Of a stretch of 64,000 nucleotides of DNA, positions 44,289 to 55,663 are shown one piece after another. The stretch comes from Ustulina deusta (taxonomy: Eukaryota; Ascomycota; Sordariomycetes; Xylariales; Xylariaceae): positions 496,001 to 560,000 of the forward strand of contig JAJNNX010000007.1 in assembly GCA_023159155.1 (NCBI GenBank). The letters run 5' to 3'. The translations under genes were made by a program, and so were the position numbers. The notes under the pieces are model-generated. The model had not been told where the DNA came from. It was given only the letters and a program-made list of their open reading frames with translations, and did no database searches. Numbering within the stretch: the first letter of the stretch is position 1; every line of letters begins with the position of its first letter.

Positions 44289-44941
44289 AGGGACTTGTGA
44301 TCGGCTGGACGAGGAAACCAACAAGGTAGTGATATGACTCGATAGTGATGAACAACTCGCTGTCATTCAGAGTTTGTTTTCGGCAAGGGTCGCACGGCTC
44401 TTGAATTTGATAACCAAGATAGAAAGGATTGCCAATGAGTATCAATGGCCAAACTAGGGTCGTCGCATACAGGACATACTTGCTTTTGCGACGACTGAAA
44501 GAGCGCATGAGGTTCGCGAGGTAAATTGGGATGCAATACTATTGGCCATCACAATCAATAAAACCGGGAAGGATCTAGTTTATTGTCATTAGTCGCTCCC
44601 TGTAGCATAGCGGTCAAGACTCATGTCCTATGAATAAGTAGTTGGGAAACACTCTTAAATATCAGAAGATGATTTGTTCCGATTCTAGAACTCCGAGACC
44701 CTGATTGGGAATAGCTCGGCTAGTCATGCTCTTTCGATTATAACGTCACAGACAGATACCTAGGGTGTGTAATATGGGGAATGTACGGGCGAGTGTGAGA
44801 ATGGGTGTGGGGGAAGGGGGGAAAAACAAAAAAAACACCAAATAACAATGGTTTACAGACTTCGACGCTCTAGTTTAACAGACTCTAATACTTCGCATTT
44901 AGTATTAACGTACAAATTCGTCGATCGAGATTGTTTTGCAA
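44289..44941 (+). promoter_or_regulatory. Upstream region of the diterpene cyclase gene
   Basis: This 650-bp stretch has no supported gene. No sequence resembling the missing N-terminal (gamma/beta) part of a fungal diterpene cyclase is seen in any plus frame. An A-rich tract lies at about 44822-44840. An A-box-like word near 44595 suggests a tRNA relic, but no cloverleaf forms. Confidence 0.45.
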
Positions 44942-47305
44942 ATGCCTTCGCACAACATGTCCGAGGAGCATACATCGGCGTCCGGATGCGTTGATAATCA
45001 TGACAGGAACAAAGCAAGTAAAGAAGATATCAGCGCGTTGGTGAGGCATCTACTCGATGTCGGGTTTATGTCTGAGTGTATCTTGGTTGGTTAATGTGAT
45101 CAATCGTTTTGTCATCGCGAAACCTGACACGCTCACCAGGGTCTTTCCACATCCCTATTGTCTGCATCCCCACCAGCGGATCTGGATCATTCGGGCCTGA
45201 ATGCAATATCAAATGCTGTTGCGCAGGTTTTCGATATCGAGAAAGGGGCTGTTGGTCCTGGTAAGTGAGGGCTCTTTCGCTTTCTCTACACTGAGCCGTT
45301 TAAGTTGACAATTTGTTAGGCTACCGTTTGATGGCCGATGTGGATGATACGGCCAATGTTATCACGTGTCTGAAATTACTGGGAAGAAATGATAGCGCAG
45401 CGAAGCTGATGGAAGTGCTATTGGCGAAAATTCATTCCAATGCATATAAGGAACTCAGCTTCAGTGCAAATTGCAGTGTGCTGTTGACACTGCTCTATCA
45501 AGATGTGCCACGAGACTACCGTGTGCAGATAACAAACAGTATTGGGATCCTGTGCGATGTGTGGTGGACAGCGATTAACAGAATCGAATCGAAAGGGGTA
45601 AGTTGCACTTCTGCCGGTACATATGTATATACTAAGAATCTGACAGAACCTCTCGCCTCTATACCCAACGCTCCAGTTCATAAGAGCGGCCTTAAAATTG
45701 GTTGATTTAACCGAAAACGGTGGTCTCCCTGCCTTCAGTGACAAAGTCATGAAGTCTCGCATTGCTATTTGTTTGTATCAAGCATGCTTTAGAACCCTTT
45801 TGGAACAGGGTGACAATGGCTCTTGGAACAGCTCAGTCGCGGATACTGCTCATGCCATCATCATACTCACAGAAGCACGAAAGTTCGATCTTTTTCAGGA
45901 GACTCGAGAACAAATTAACTCAGCAATCGATCGTGCCGTCAAATTTTTGAAATCTTCAAAAACGGTCTCAGAATCAAGCAATGCATCTTCGCTTTTGACT
46001 GAGATATTCAGACTTGTTGCACTCGAGACTTCCACAGTACAACCGGGTACTCTCATAGGTTCAAGTCTACGGGAAGACACAACTGCTATACCCAAACTTT
46101 TGAAGTTATGGCAATTCACTCCCCTTTTTGTAGGAATCCCAGCGTGGCAGATCCGTGCGTCGATGATCGAAGGAACGTTGTTTCGCCCCGTGGTAAGAGC
46201 CCGCAGACTGAACATATTTACGAGGAAGGGCGTCGAAGAAGACAAGTACTTCGACATTATCCCGGTAGCATGGCCAACATGCAACTATCGTACCCGGACG
46301 TTTGCCCCGTCGTGCTTCTTGTTCGAGGGGATGATGGCCGCACTCCTGAACTACCAGGTCGACGAATTTATAGAAGCAGTCGCAGGAGTCAATTACGCTG
46401 ATAATATCCCGGCGCTTCGCCAAATCATTGACGACGTCATTGTTTCTATCAGCGAAGAGAGATCCGCGAACGGCGTGTATGAGGCCCTCTGGGAGAAATC
46501 CGCAGCCAACGGAATTGATGAATTGACTAATGGGTCTGACGCAAACTCGGCTATTGAAGAGGCTAGACGTCGAGAGGTGCTGGTGCCTTTAACAAAATTT
46601 GTCACCCACGCTTTGAAGCATCCGTCAATTCTATCAGCAAGCGCCTGGGACCGTAAGAACGTCACCAACGAACTCCGGATTTATCTTCAAACCCACGTAA
46701 CACAGAGCGAGGACAATATGCTCTTGAAGCAGGGCAAGTTCACCAACGGAGTAATGAGGGAACACTTCTTTCGATGGGTCCGCACAACCTCCGCAGATCA
46801 TACCTCGGCCACCTACACCTTCAACTTCATAAGCTGCCTTCTGGGCTCGTGGGTCGAGAACGGACAAGACTGTTTCCCCTCGACCCAGGAGAAGTACTAT
46901 GCCGCAGCAGCATGCCAGCACTTAGCAGCCATGTGTCGCATGTACAATGACCATGGTTCCGCGGTACGAGATTATGACGAGGCGAACGTGAACTCGGTTG
47001 ATTTCCCCGAGTTCGGGCCCAGAGTCACGGACTCTGGAAACAACGAGCTCGCTAGGAAAAAAGAGGCGCTGTTTGAAGTGGCTCAATATGAACGAAGTTG
47101 CATAGAAGAGGCGTTCAGGCGGCTCGAAGGACATGCGGCGGGGACGAGGTCGGCGGATGCACGAGCGAGGAAGAGCCGACAGATGGAGATTTGGCGGATG
47201 TTCTATAACGTAACGGATCTCTTCGGTCAAATATACGTCCTCCGTGATATCGGAAGTCGCTTAACGGTTGGCAATGGGATACCGAGCAATGGGATACCGA
47301 GCTAA
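44942..47305 (+). CDS. Fungal diterpene cyclase (CPS/KS-type), N-terminally truncated
   Basis: Four exons (44942-45085, 45140-45260, 45320-45597, 45647-47305) give 733 residues; family members are usually ~930-1000. Residues 28-110 align in pattern with the region just before and including the class II motif (DVDDTA, Asp95-Asp98). The rest continues through NLSPLYPTLQFIRAAL and the class I domain: DEFIE at 420-424 (DDXXD/DEFFE equivalent) and NDHGSAVRD at 615-623 (NSE/DTE metal site). Such bifunctional enzymes convert GGPP via copalyl-type diphosphates to diterpenes. The first ~200 residues, normally the gamma and part of the beta domain, are absent and not found upstream. Intron 1 has a GTTGGT donor. 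A 15-bp duplication repeats the end of the protein. Confidence 0.85.
47271..47300 (+). repeat. 15-bp perfect tandem duplication at the cyclase 3' end
   Basis: The unit GCAATGGGATACCGA occurs twice head-to-tail, directly before the stop codon. It duplicates the residues NGIPS at the C terminus without shifting the frame. Confidence 0.9.
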
Positions 47306-47977
47306 GGAGCCCTTATTGTTGCTGTGCTTGAGAAGCAAAAAGAGGTCGAAAGTTAGTCCTGGTCTATGTACTGCGTTAATACGCCCACTTACTAATAAGC
47401 TATATAAATACGACATATCATAAAAGCGTTGAAATGTTTAAGTTATTGATATTAGGCTTTCTTGAGGAGTTTATGTATAGAGCTAGGCCCATCGACCTGA
47501 CGGGTAAACCAGGGTGGCCGGAGATTTTCTGATCCTGGGTAACAGGGTTCTCCCGCCCCCTGTTGCTGTACGGTCCTTTCTTGACATGAAGAGCCCAACT
47601 CAACAAGGTGCATGACCGATTTTCCACTAGAGAAACTAACCCTTTTGGACTTTCCTTGTTTTTTTCGCCTCTGAGTTAGGTGTTCCGTATTTCATACTCA
47701 ACGTTAAGTTTTGTGCCCTTGCCATTACGTAATGCTGAAAATATCCGGCTGTAATATTGTCAAGACACGGTTGCGTGGCTGTTCCTATGGCCGGTACAGG
47801 CTCTACAACATTACTAGTGCAAGGGGCGGACGCTGGCAACTAACACAGCACGTAGCAAACGGGTGGTTTGGTTTCCGAACAAGTGATCTAGAAGATTTTC
47901 TGATGTAACCATGAATATATATATCATGCGCTTATTCGCTTGATGATGTACTATGCTAAACAGATCACTGCTGACTG
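47306..47977. other. Convergent 3' intergenic region
   Basis: AT-rich flank between the cyclase and the methyltransferase stops. No gene or structured element is recognised; short frames on both strands are not protein-like. Confidence 0.5.
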
Positions 47978-49060
47978 TTACGCTGGTTGCCTCCCAAAGA
48001 TAGCCCACCAGCACTCAACTGCTTGAGACTCATCATCATCATCATCGCCCCAATCGTCCCGTCCGGTAAGAAAATGCTCCTCTAGGGCGACCAAAGATAA
48101 GGCACCGTCATTCATGCTTGACCGAAACTGTGCAATTAATTTCTTTGTTATCTCGTCTCTTATTGGTACCATAACGATGGCTCTCGAGTCTAGGCTATCC
48201 AATAACTGTTCACGGATCGCCGAGGATAGGAGGTCTGGATGATCATCGTCGTAGATACCGTCGGCAGCGAGGATTATCTGGGACATTTTAGCGTGGAATA
48301 TCATTGAGACGTTATCGCCTACGTTGAATTGATTCCCAGGGGAGAATTTCGCGTCATTCCCACTTCCAGAGCCCCAAATTAGTACACCCGAACTGATATT
48401 GCCACCAAGTCGCTCGACCGTAGCCCGGTTTTGTTCAATATTGTAGTCCAGGTTTGGCAGGATATCAGGAAGGTCACTAAGGACGACGTCGGCTTGCCAC
48501 ATGGCACTGGAAGCTATACCCAAGAGGCCGGTCCCTGAGCCAAGCTCCAAAACCTTCAAGGATTCTCGACGGCCTGGGGCTAGAAGGTGGGCTAAGGATC
48601 CAGATGTGAAGCTGTCCAGAAGCTGTGCCATGAGAAACGAAGAGCCCCATGTCTTATGCCCCAACGAATCACCAGTAATGGGAGGCTCCCGCACTATTAA
48701 TTCAAAAGGAACCTGCCTGTTCTGGAAGGGCCATCGTCTGGTCATCTCGCCCATGCCCGCTCGACCACACCGCTGCGAAAGGCAGCGACTTGCCTCCTCC
48801 CAGATGACCTCCTTCTGATCATCGCCTTGTATCCACTGAAGAGGATTGCTGATGATGCTGGCAAGATATGAGGTAACTTCGCGGCGGCCGCGAGCTGTGT
48901 TCTCTTGGTTCTCTTGAAAGGCCTCCCTGGACGCTACTGGACACCAAATCGGAGGTTCGATATAGAGCTGTTTCAGGCAGGCTAACAAGTCCTCGAAAGA
49001 TGGTCTCTGCCAGACTTGAGGGAAGTCTTCCGGACTAATGTCACGATACGTTTTAGCCAT
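47978..49060 (-). CDS. Methyltransferase family 16 protein, EFM2-like
   Basis: The single-exon protein has 360 residues starting MAKTYRDISPEDFP (ATG at 49060; the longer open frame upstream lacks an ATG). The N-terminal part ends in RCLSQRCGRAGMGEMTRRWPF, a pattern seen in fungal EFM2-type lysine methyltransferases. The Rossmann core follows, with the SAM-binding LELGSGTGLLGI (about 172-183), the acidic ADVVLSDLPDIL (about 192-203) and a later IILAADGIYDDDHPDLL motif. Homologues methylate translation elongation factors such as eEF2 or eEF3. It is probably a housekeeping gene flanking the terpenoid locus rather than part of it. A run of Asp residues (DDDDDES) near the end comes from a CAT trinucleotide repeat. 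Confidence 0.82.
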   Translation of the reverse strand: MAKTYRDISPEDFPQVWQRPSFEDLLACLKQLYIEPPIWCPVASREAFQENQENTARGRREVTSYLASIISNPLQWIQGDDQKEVIWEEASRCLSQRCGRAGMGEMTRRWPFQNRQVPFELIVREPPITGDSLGHKTWGSSFLMAQLLDSFTSGSLAHLLAPGRRESLKVLELGSGTGLLGIASSAMWQADVVLSDLPDILPNLDYNIEQNRATVERLGGNISSGVLIWGSGSGNDAKFSPGNQFNVGDNVSMIFHAKMSQIILAADGIYDDDHPDLLSSAIREQLLDSLDSRAIVMVPIRDEITKKLIAQFRSSMNDGALSLVALEEHFLTGRDDWGDDDDDESQAVECWWAIFGRQPA

Positions 49061-50070
49061 GCTTGTTGTTAGCCTTTTAAAGCTGAAAGTCAAGGGAATG
49101 GAAAGCTTGGTCACCGAAAACGAGACATGATGCTGCGATAACAGTTGTGTGTTTGTATTAATTGTGAGGAATGCTTACTACTAAATCTCTACTAGGTAAT
49201 CTGATGTGTTTTTATGGGATTCATTATAATGGTAAAAGAAGGGGAGGGAAAGAAAAAAAAAAGCCACGTCTGGGGCCCCTACATTTCGGAGTTAATGCAG
49301 AAGCCACACCCGCCAGGTGGCTCGTGCCGCAGTTTCCCCACTAGCCACTACATAAGTTCTAGTAGATAGTGTACCGAGGTACATATGTGCCGCTACCCAC
49401 CTCGTTATCGATAAGCTCGAGCTCCCACTATGACTCGAAATTTAACGTGGCCGTGAATCCCAACCTTCCTTCTCTTCTCTTCTTTCCTCAAGCATCGTCC
49501 TCATCAAGGCTGTGTTTCCGGGCTACACACAGAACCGCCGCGCCAGTCGCGGCAGTTCATTAGCTTCGTTCTCTCCGGAGGACAAGCTGCATTTCTATGC
49601 CCGTGAGAAATTCGGAGTACGCTTCAATCTCACCTGTGCCTCACCGTGCGTGGGGGCTTCCACAGGTCTGTCCGTGAGGGCCTCGCGTGACATCACGCCT
49701 ATGATTGGCATCAGAGACGCAGGGCCTTCCCTTCCGCGTATCCCCGCAAGGGGACAGCGGTCGAGGTTGGTTCCTATGGGAGAGTCGTCATGAAGCTTGT
49801 GCGGATCACTTCAGTGCAATACACAGCCTCTTCTACAGAGAATTCAATTCCGATCACTCTGATGGGGACGATGCTTCACCCTTTTCTCTCAGGTACGTTA
49901 TGTAATAATGACTCGAATTCTTTTAGATCCAGGATGCTACTAACGAAACGAGATACTTTCTAACTAGTCCTGTCCGTATGCCTTGGATGATCACGCTCGA
50001 GCGTGGCTCCAACTCGCGTCGCCAATCTCATCTCAGCAGCAAAAGCTTCTTCGTCCTTGAACCAACAGAC
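49061..50070. other. Intergenic region, methyltransferase promoter
   Basis: No gene is seen in 1 kb. The part next to the methyltransferase start is AT-rich; 49.5-49.8 kb is more GC-rich but its frames overlap each other and show no family features. Confidence 0.45.
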
Positions 50071-50826
50071 TCAGCTCGTATTTACCTCGTCTGCCCAGTT
50101 GTTAGAGTTGCAGTCGTTAGAGCTGTGGTCGGTGTTTCCCTCCACCCATCTAGTTGGGTTTTGTGCTTGACGCTTGTCGAAGTGGTGCAACATGCTGGCA
50201 GTTGAAGTTTTGGGATCGACAAGCTTCTCTAGCTCGGCGAGCTCCTCCAGAAGATCTATGCAAGCGGCTTCGTTTGTGACTGACCTCTTGCTCAGGCCAA
50301 CGACGAGGTTGCCAGCTGCCTGCGTCTTTGCTAAGTGATGCTGCCGAGAATCATAATCGTTGCTGTGATCGGACGACCAAGCTCCTGCCAGGAGCTGTGT
50401 GGCTTCATCGACTTGGTTCAAACAACTCTCCAGCTTCATGCTTTGGATCTCGAACTGTTGATCGTCCTCTTCATCCCCGCACTTGTACCTGCCATTGAAC
50501 TCCACCTTATTTTGCCAGATTTGCTGGAGTATGTCCGCTCCAACGTAGACCTTGATACTGTTCACTTCCTTCGAGTACTCGTCCCGAAATCCGCGCCAGA
50601 ACTTCATACTCTCCTTGACCTGCTCGCTCAGCTGATTTGCTGCGAGAGATATCTTCATCTCAGCCATCTTTTTTCTTATGCCTGGAGCTTGCGGGGGTCG
50701 TGCTGGAACGCCGGAGTTGTCTACTACGGATGCGGCCCCTAATGGGGGTTGTCTCCGTTCGCTAGAAATGCCATGGTTTCTGCGAGCTTGAGCATGAGGA
50801 TGAACGAAGAATGGACGGGCATTCAT
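50071..50826 (-). CDS. Hypothetical protein, 251 aa
   Basis: The ATG at 50826 opens a 251-residue intronless frame (MNARPFFVHPHAQARRNHG). The N-terminal ~50 residues are Arg/Pro-rich. The middle is strongly helical in pattern (KKMAEMKISLAANQLSEQVKESMKFWRGFRDEYSKEV and later EIQSMKLESCLNQVDEATQLLAG, CIDLLEELAELEKLVD), suggesting coiled coils. The C terminus is Asn/Asp/Ser-rich. No family is recognised. The amino-acid composition is protein-like and codon use is coherent, which is the main support. Splicing to upstream or downstream exons cannot be excluded. Confidence 0.5.
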   Translation of the reverse strand: MNARPFFVHPHAQARRNHGISSERRQPPLGAASVVDNSGVPARPPQAPGIRKKMAEMKISLAANQLSEQVKESMKFWRGFRDEYSKEVNSIKVYVGADILQQIWQNKVEFNGRYKCGDEEDDQQFEIQSMKLESCLNQVDEATQLLAGAWSSDHSNDYDSRQHHLAKTQAAGNLVVGLSKRSVTNEAACIDLLEELAELEKLVDPKTSTASMLHHFDKRQAQNPTRWVEGNTDHSSNDCNSNNWADEVNTS

Positions 50827-53800
50827 GTTAGGAACCACTATTGCAGACAACTTCGTATGAAGAAGTAGAGGCAGAATAGTTATGCCGTGATTGTATCAGG
50901 CACAAGTATGCAACGCTCATTCAGAGATGGTCTGTCGCTTTTTGCGGCCTTATCGTTCGCATTATTAAGACTGTTGGAAGGAAGAGATCTTCCCCTTTTA
51001 AGGCCTCTAATGTTAGTATTTGCCTCAGTTTGGTACACCACAAACCCGCTTCTCTGCTCGATTGTTTGACTCTCGAGCACACACATGCGACACCAGCCTG
51101 ACCAGTGCTTTGTGCAAGCCCATACTATCTGCAGCCAAGCTGTACAAACCCACCCGACAGCCAACCCATGTCGTCTAGCCCCATTTGCCAAACAGGCCAG
51201 CTGATGGTCTGTCCAACCTAGAGCTTTCCTGCTGAGAACACAAACAGCTAGGCTCCTCCTGTTCCCAGTGGCCAAAACACAATTTGGTCGATCTTGCTCC
51301 ACCAGAAAAGGTAATCATGGTTGCGACCTACGTCCACATACTGGCTTGGACAGGGTAGAACAGCACAGTACTTCTGAGTGGACATGACCTAGGTTTAGGT
51401 ACATACTTCAATCCATACCTATGTACCTTCTAGGATCGAGTCTGGACCCCCAATTTGTCATCTCCCGGGAGCCTGTGCGCTTAATCATCTCTCGGCCGGG
51501 CCGAAGTCCGTCAAAAGGGATCATCGGCACATGGCGTCGGCTAAGGATGGCAGTTACATTGCGGCAAGTATCATCCTTGGGTAAATCCATCTCGAAGGAC
51601 AAGTGATCTTTGCTCTGCCTCGTCTTCTTCCTTGATGTGTGAGAAAAAAAGGGGGAGGAAGGGCGGATGGTTAAACTATCTAGCTGCAACAGTACTGGTT
51701 TTGTCAGCTTTTGGCTAAGCTCGCTCTCTGCACCAGCTTGACCCGACAGTACGGAACTGCGGGGGGCTCCAAGCACCCCAGACTGTCTCTATACACTAGA
51801 GTGCAATAGTTAGCGAAGATCCCCAATAGTTTTTTGACCTGCATTTACACTGTGCCGTCAAGGTACTTTCAACCCTGACCAAAATGACCTCACGAGGCTC
51901 TGCGCCTAATGGCTGCTGACAGGCACCAGTGCTTTTAATCCAAGCGGAACGCACCCATTTGCACGCGGATATTTTACGATATCTGTCCATTATTCCTCCT
52001 CACAAGTATCGCGAGCTGGGGAGACGGGAGGAGCGGGAGGCGACCCCTTACTTATTAGATGATTTCATCGGCTAGACATCCATGCAACTTTACCTACACT
52101 ATTCTGGCTGTACCTCGCTCGTAGAGTGGTGATGGTTTGACTGTAAAATTGCCGCTTTTTGAGGTGATACAGCTACCGACTCGGTGGACAAGGCCATGGC
52201 TGGCAGATGACTGCTCTTGGGCAACCTCTTACAGGACGGGGCTGCGGCGGAACAATGTCTTTATCAGGTAATCTAACCTAACCTTTCAGCCAGACCCGAG
52301 GCTGCACAGCGTATGTTGTGTTGCACAAGGAGTACTTCTCTCATTTGCTAGAAGATTGACCCCGCATAACGTGCTCATCGTTGCTGGGTCTTCATGCAGC
52401 TGCTACCACAGTCGCTTAGATTTGTCGGCACTCTACAGTCTCTGGCGCAGCCTCGAAGCCATGTCACACCTTCGCCCGAAATTAGCAACATATTAGTCGT
52501 TCCCTGTAATGTCAGAGATCTGGTAACCCTTTCCTGCCGCTTATACCTGCCTACTGAAATATGAAGTCTTCTCGGAATCGAGATGAGCTGGTTATTAGCT
52601 GGGGCTATGCCAGGCCCTGCTGCTGTGTAAGCTTCTCGTTCAGGGACGTTCTTTTTGGTTTGATGCCGCCTTCGCGGAATTTGTACTCGACTAACTGCTC
52701 GATCAGGAGCAATATTCATCCATCAACTACAACTCTAGCCGACATACGGAGTCTTGACCGCATAGATGGCTATCCTGTAGTTTCATCATGCCCCGTTGCC
52801 AGCTTCCAACTTCATCATCTATACATACAGGAATTTGCATCGGGAGTCTTGATAGCCAGCTCTGCTATGTTCCATCTCTATCACAGCTTCATCACATAGC
52901 ATACCAACCCAATTACGCTCCCTCAACCCCTATACTTAATAGACAAGTATGACCTGGCATTGCATGGTAACAATTCGATTCGGTTATACTTGCCAATTCA
53001 CGTTTCGGCTCTCACAATTACGCCGCTGCTCACAGAAAATGAGATCATTTCCACCTACCTCAAAGCAACAAACTGTTTCCGACAGGCCGTCTCACGCGCG
53101 CCTCTCGTCTATCATTAGGCGCGCTCCACGTCAGCATGTGACATCTCGCGTACAGAAACGGGCAATCCTGCTTTCCGAAGCCGCAGTGCGACTCCTTCTC
53201 GTGCCACGCGAAAAGGCGGGCGAACCATTCAACCTTATCCCAGCCACGGTAGCACCTCCAATGGCGCGGATTCCTGAAACATGTTTTTTCGCGGCTCTGT
53301 CCATTGTTTGCTGATTAAAGTACGAAGGTAGAATGAACGCAGGAACACGGTGCAACCACACCTCGAAACCCTGTGCCTCGTGGCACAGACGGCGGGCTGG
53401 AGGGATGGAGGGATGGATGTGCTCCTCCAGCCTCCTCGGCGAGGCCGGGATAGACAGCTCTCGTGAGCTGTCAATCCTCCCCTCCCTGCCCGGCAATCCC
53501 TGTCGTTTCGTTCCACAGACACCTCGGCGCGTACGGTGTGCATCATGCATGGTGTAACTCGAGGCGCAAAAGAACCAGCTCAATGCTTGCTCTGCCCTGC
53601 GCGCGGCTTATTCGTCCGTCCCCTTCTCCCCCGTCTCATACCACGTATATGCATGCCAAGGCCGCACACAGCACAGTTTCGTCGCGTCTGCGGATTCTCC
53701 AATGGCTAAAGGTATCGCGCGATATATACATGGCAGGTCTCGTGGCAGCATGCGACGAGAAATTGCCCGGTGTGTCGGGAAGGATTATTTCAAGGACGCA

Positions 53801-55663
53801 CAAACTAATATCCCTGAAGCCGGCCAAGACGGCCTGCCCGGCGGCTCGCCTGCCTGCCTCGCCTCGCGTTGCCTTGCCTTGCCTTGCTTTGCATGGCGCC
53901 GCCGTTATATTGTGTAGCGTCAAGCCGAGCCGATCGATCTCGCATGCGCGAGGAACTACCTAGCTAGCTAGCTAGCTAGCTGCATGGGACTTCAGAGCAG
54001 TTGCGATCCTGCGGGTATTTCGGTCAGGTCTACTGAAAAGCGAGGTTTACCGGGGTTTTCTTCCTACTTACGGACGAGGGAAAGAGATAACACCCCCCTA
54101 CACCCCCCCTCGTGTGCATATCCGACGGACCTGAGATTCCGAAAGCGAGGAAAAAAAATACGGCAGAGAAATTCCCAAGAGACGGGGAAATGCTCGGATT
54201 TTTTTTTTGCTTGCGCGCAGTGTGTGTGTGTTCCGAGTTGTGTCTATTGATAGAACGAGACTTGGGTGAATGGACAGACAAACAGACACGCTGGTGGTGC
54301 GAATGGGTACCACACTATGTTCGTTACACCGCCATGCTGCCCAGGCCACACGAGGCTGAGTCGGCGGCATTTGGTCCGTTATACGGCGTTGAATACCTAG
54401 GTATCTATCTAGTACGATGTAGGTGATGTGGCGGCTTAGTTTCAGCCTCCGCATGCACAGACAGATAGACAGACACACAGATACACATACGTACATATTC
54501 TATATCTAGACACATACACAAACAAACCTACCTGCTCGATAGGCACCCACTCGCGTGCAACGAGGTGAAATAGAAAGCTTAAAAATAGGAAGCCGTAGAT
54601 TTCGGAAAGGGGAGACGGGGAGGAAAAAAACGAACGAGCTGTCAACTCCTAAGAGATAAGTGCCCCCCAAACTCAACAAGTAATACTAGCAAGACCTTGA
54701 ACGCATCAGAGAAACTCACTCATCCATCTAAGCAGACATTTTACCACGCTGTCTAGCCTAATCTGTCACCGATATGGCCTGTGATAGAAGGGACGTGTCG
54801 AAAGACTTTGTATCAAATTATCCACATGACACACACGAAACCACGGATTTCAGACAAGTCGCCTTGGTAATCAACCGCTATCTAATTCGCCAACTTGGCC
54901 TATCAGTGTATATAGTACTCGCTTTTTCTCTACAACGCTAGCCAAATCGTTATTTGCCTAGTACACCCATGTGGAAATTCCAATTGAAGAAAAAGCTGGC
55001 TCTATTGTCGTTGGAGGCCATATTCATGGTTCCTAGAATATTGAATGTGTCGTAACCAACTCCGCTTCTCCAACGAACCCTTAGTTCCCTGTGCCTTTAG
55101 CTATGCTCTTTGTTTGCCCTCTTATCTTCGGGTATCTTTCGCTAGGAAAAAGGAAGTGTGAGGCTTGGTCGCTGGCCTGCTTGCGGTTTTCATCAGCTAT
55201 TCCAGCTCGTTAAATACCGAGTGTGCGACGGCCATGTATATTAAGGCAGAGGCGTATCTCTAGATCTCACTGTAGATCTATAATATTCGCATAGTTGGGT
55301 ATGATATTGTCTGGAAATTGTATAAAATGGCCTTTCAATATCGGAAGAATGACGTGGGCGTCGATCTAATGGAGGAGAACCCTTTCATCAATCGCCTCAT
55401 CCGGCGCGCATGATCCAGAGCCAAAGTCGATGAAGGGCTAAAATTCCTTTTCCAAATGCTAGGTGTGGAATGGTCACTAGAAAATGCCGTCGTGTCCTAT
55501 GTATGACAGCCTCATGACCTCCTCTCCCGTTGACTCCACATATCCAGAGACATCTCTCATCAGCGGCCCTTCTACCATGGAAGACCAGTCCAAAATCATG
55601 CTGTATGCCGCACCTAAACAGTCGTGCAGAATTATATCAACGAAAGCAGAGAAACCATAAAAT
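50827..55663. other. Gene-poor 4.8-kb region with microsatellites
   Basis: No gene or transposon can be supported. GC-richer patches occur (53.1-53.9 kb), with CCTTG repeats near 53868-53890, a CTAG microsatellite at 53960-53981, and AC/AG-rich simple sequence near 54455-54530. The left part would serve as promoter of the hypothetical gene. The long frames around 53.1-53.6 kb exist in several overlapping frames and look like GC-rich noncoding DNA. Confidence 0.5.
53960..53981. repeat. CTAG/AGCT tetranucleotide repeat
   Basis: About 5.5 tandem copies of CTAG, self-complementary, so the tract can form a hairpin or cruciform. Confidence 0.85.

Noticed and set aside
44588..44690. tRNA-like A-box (TAGCATAGCGG) with a B-box-like word downstream
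   Set aside because: No cloverleaf forms; the B-box-like word has an extra base and the acceptor ends do not pair.
53131..53963. Overlapping 100-166-codon frames on both strands
   Set aside because: Open in several frames at once in a GC-rich patch, with no domain, signal or intron pattern.
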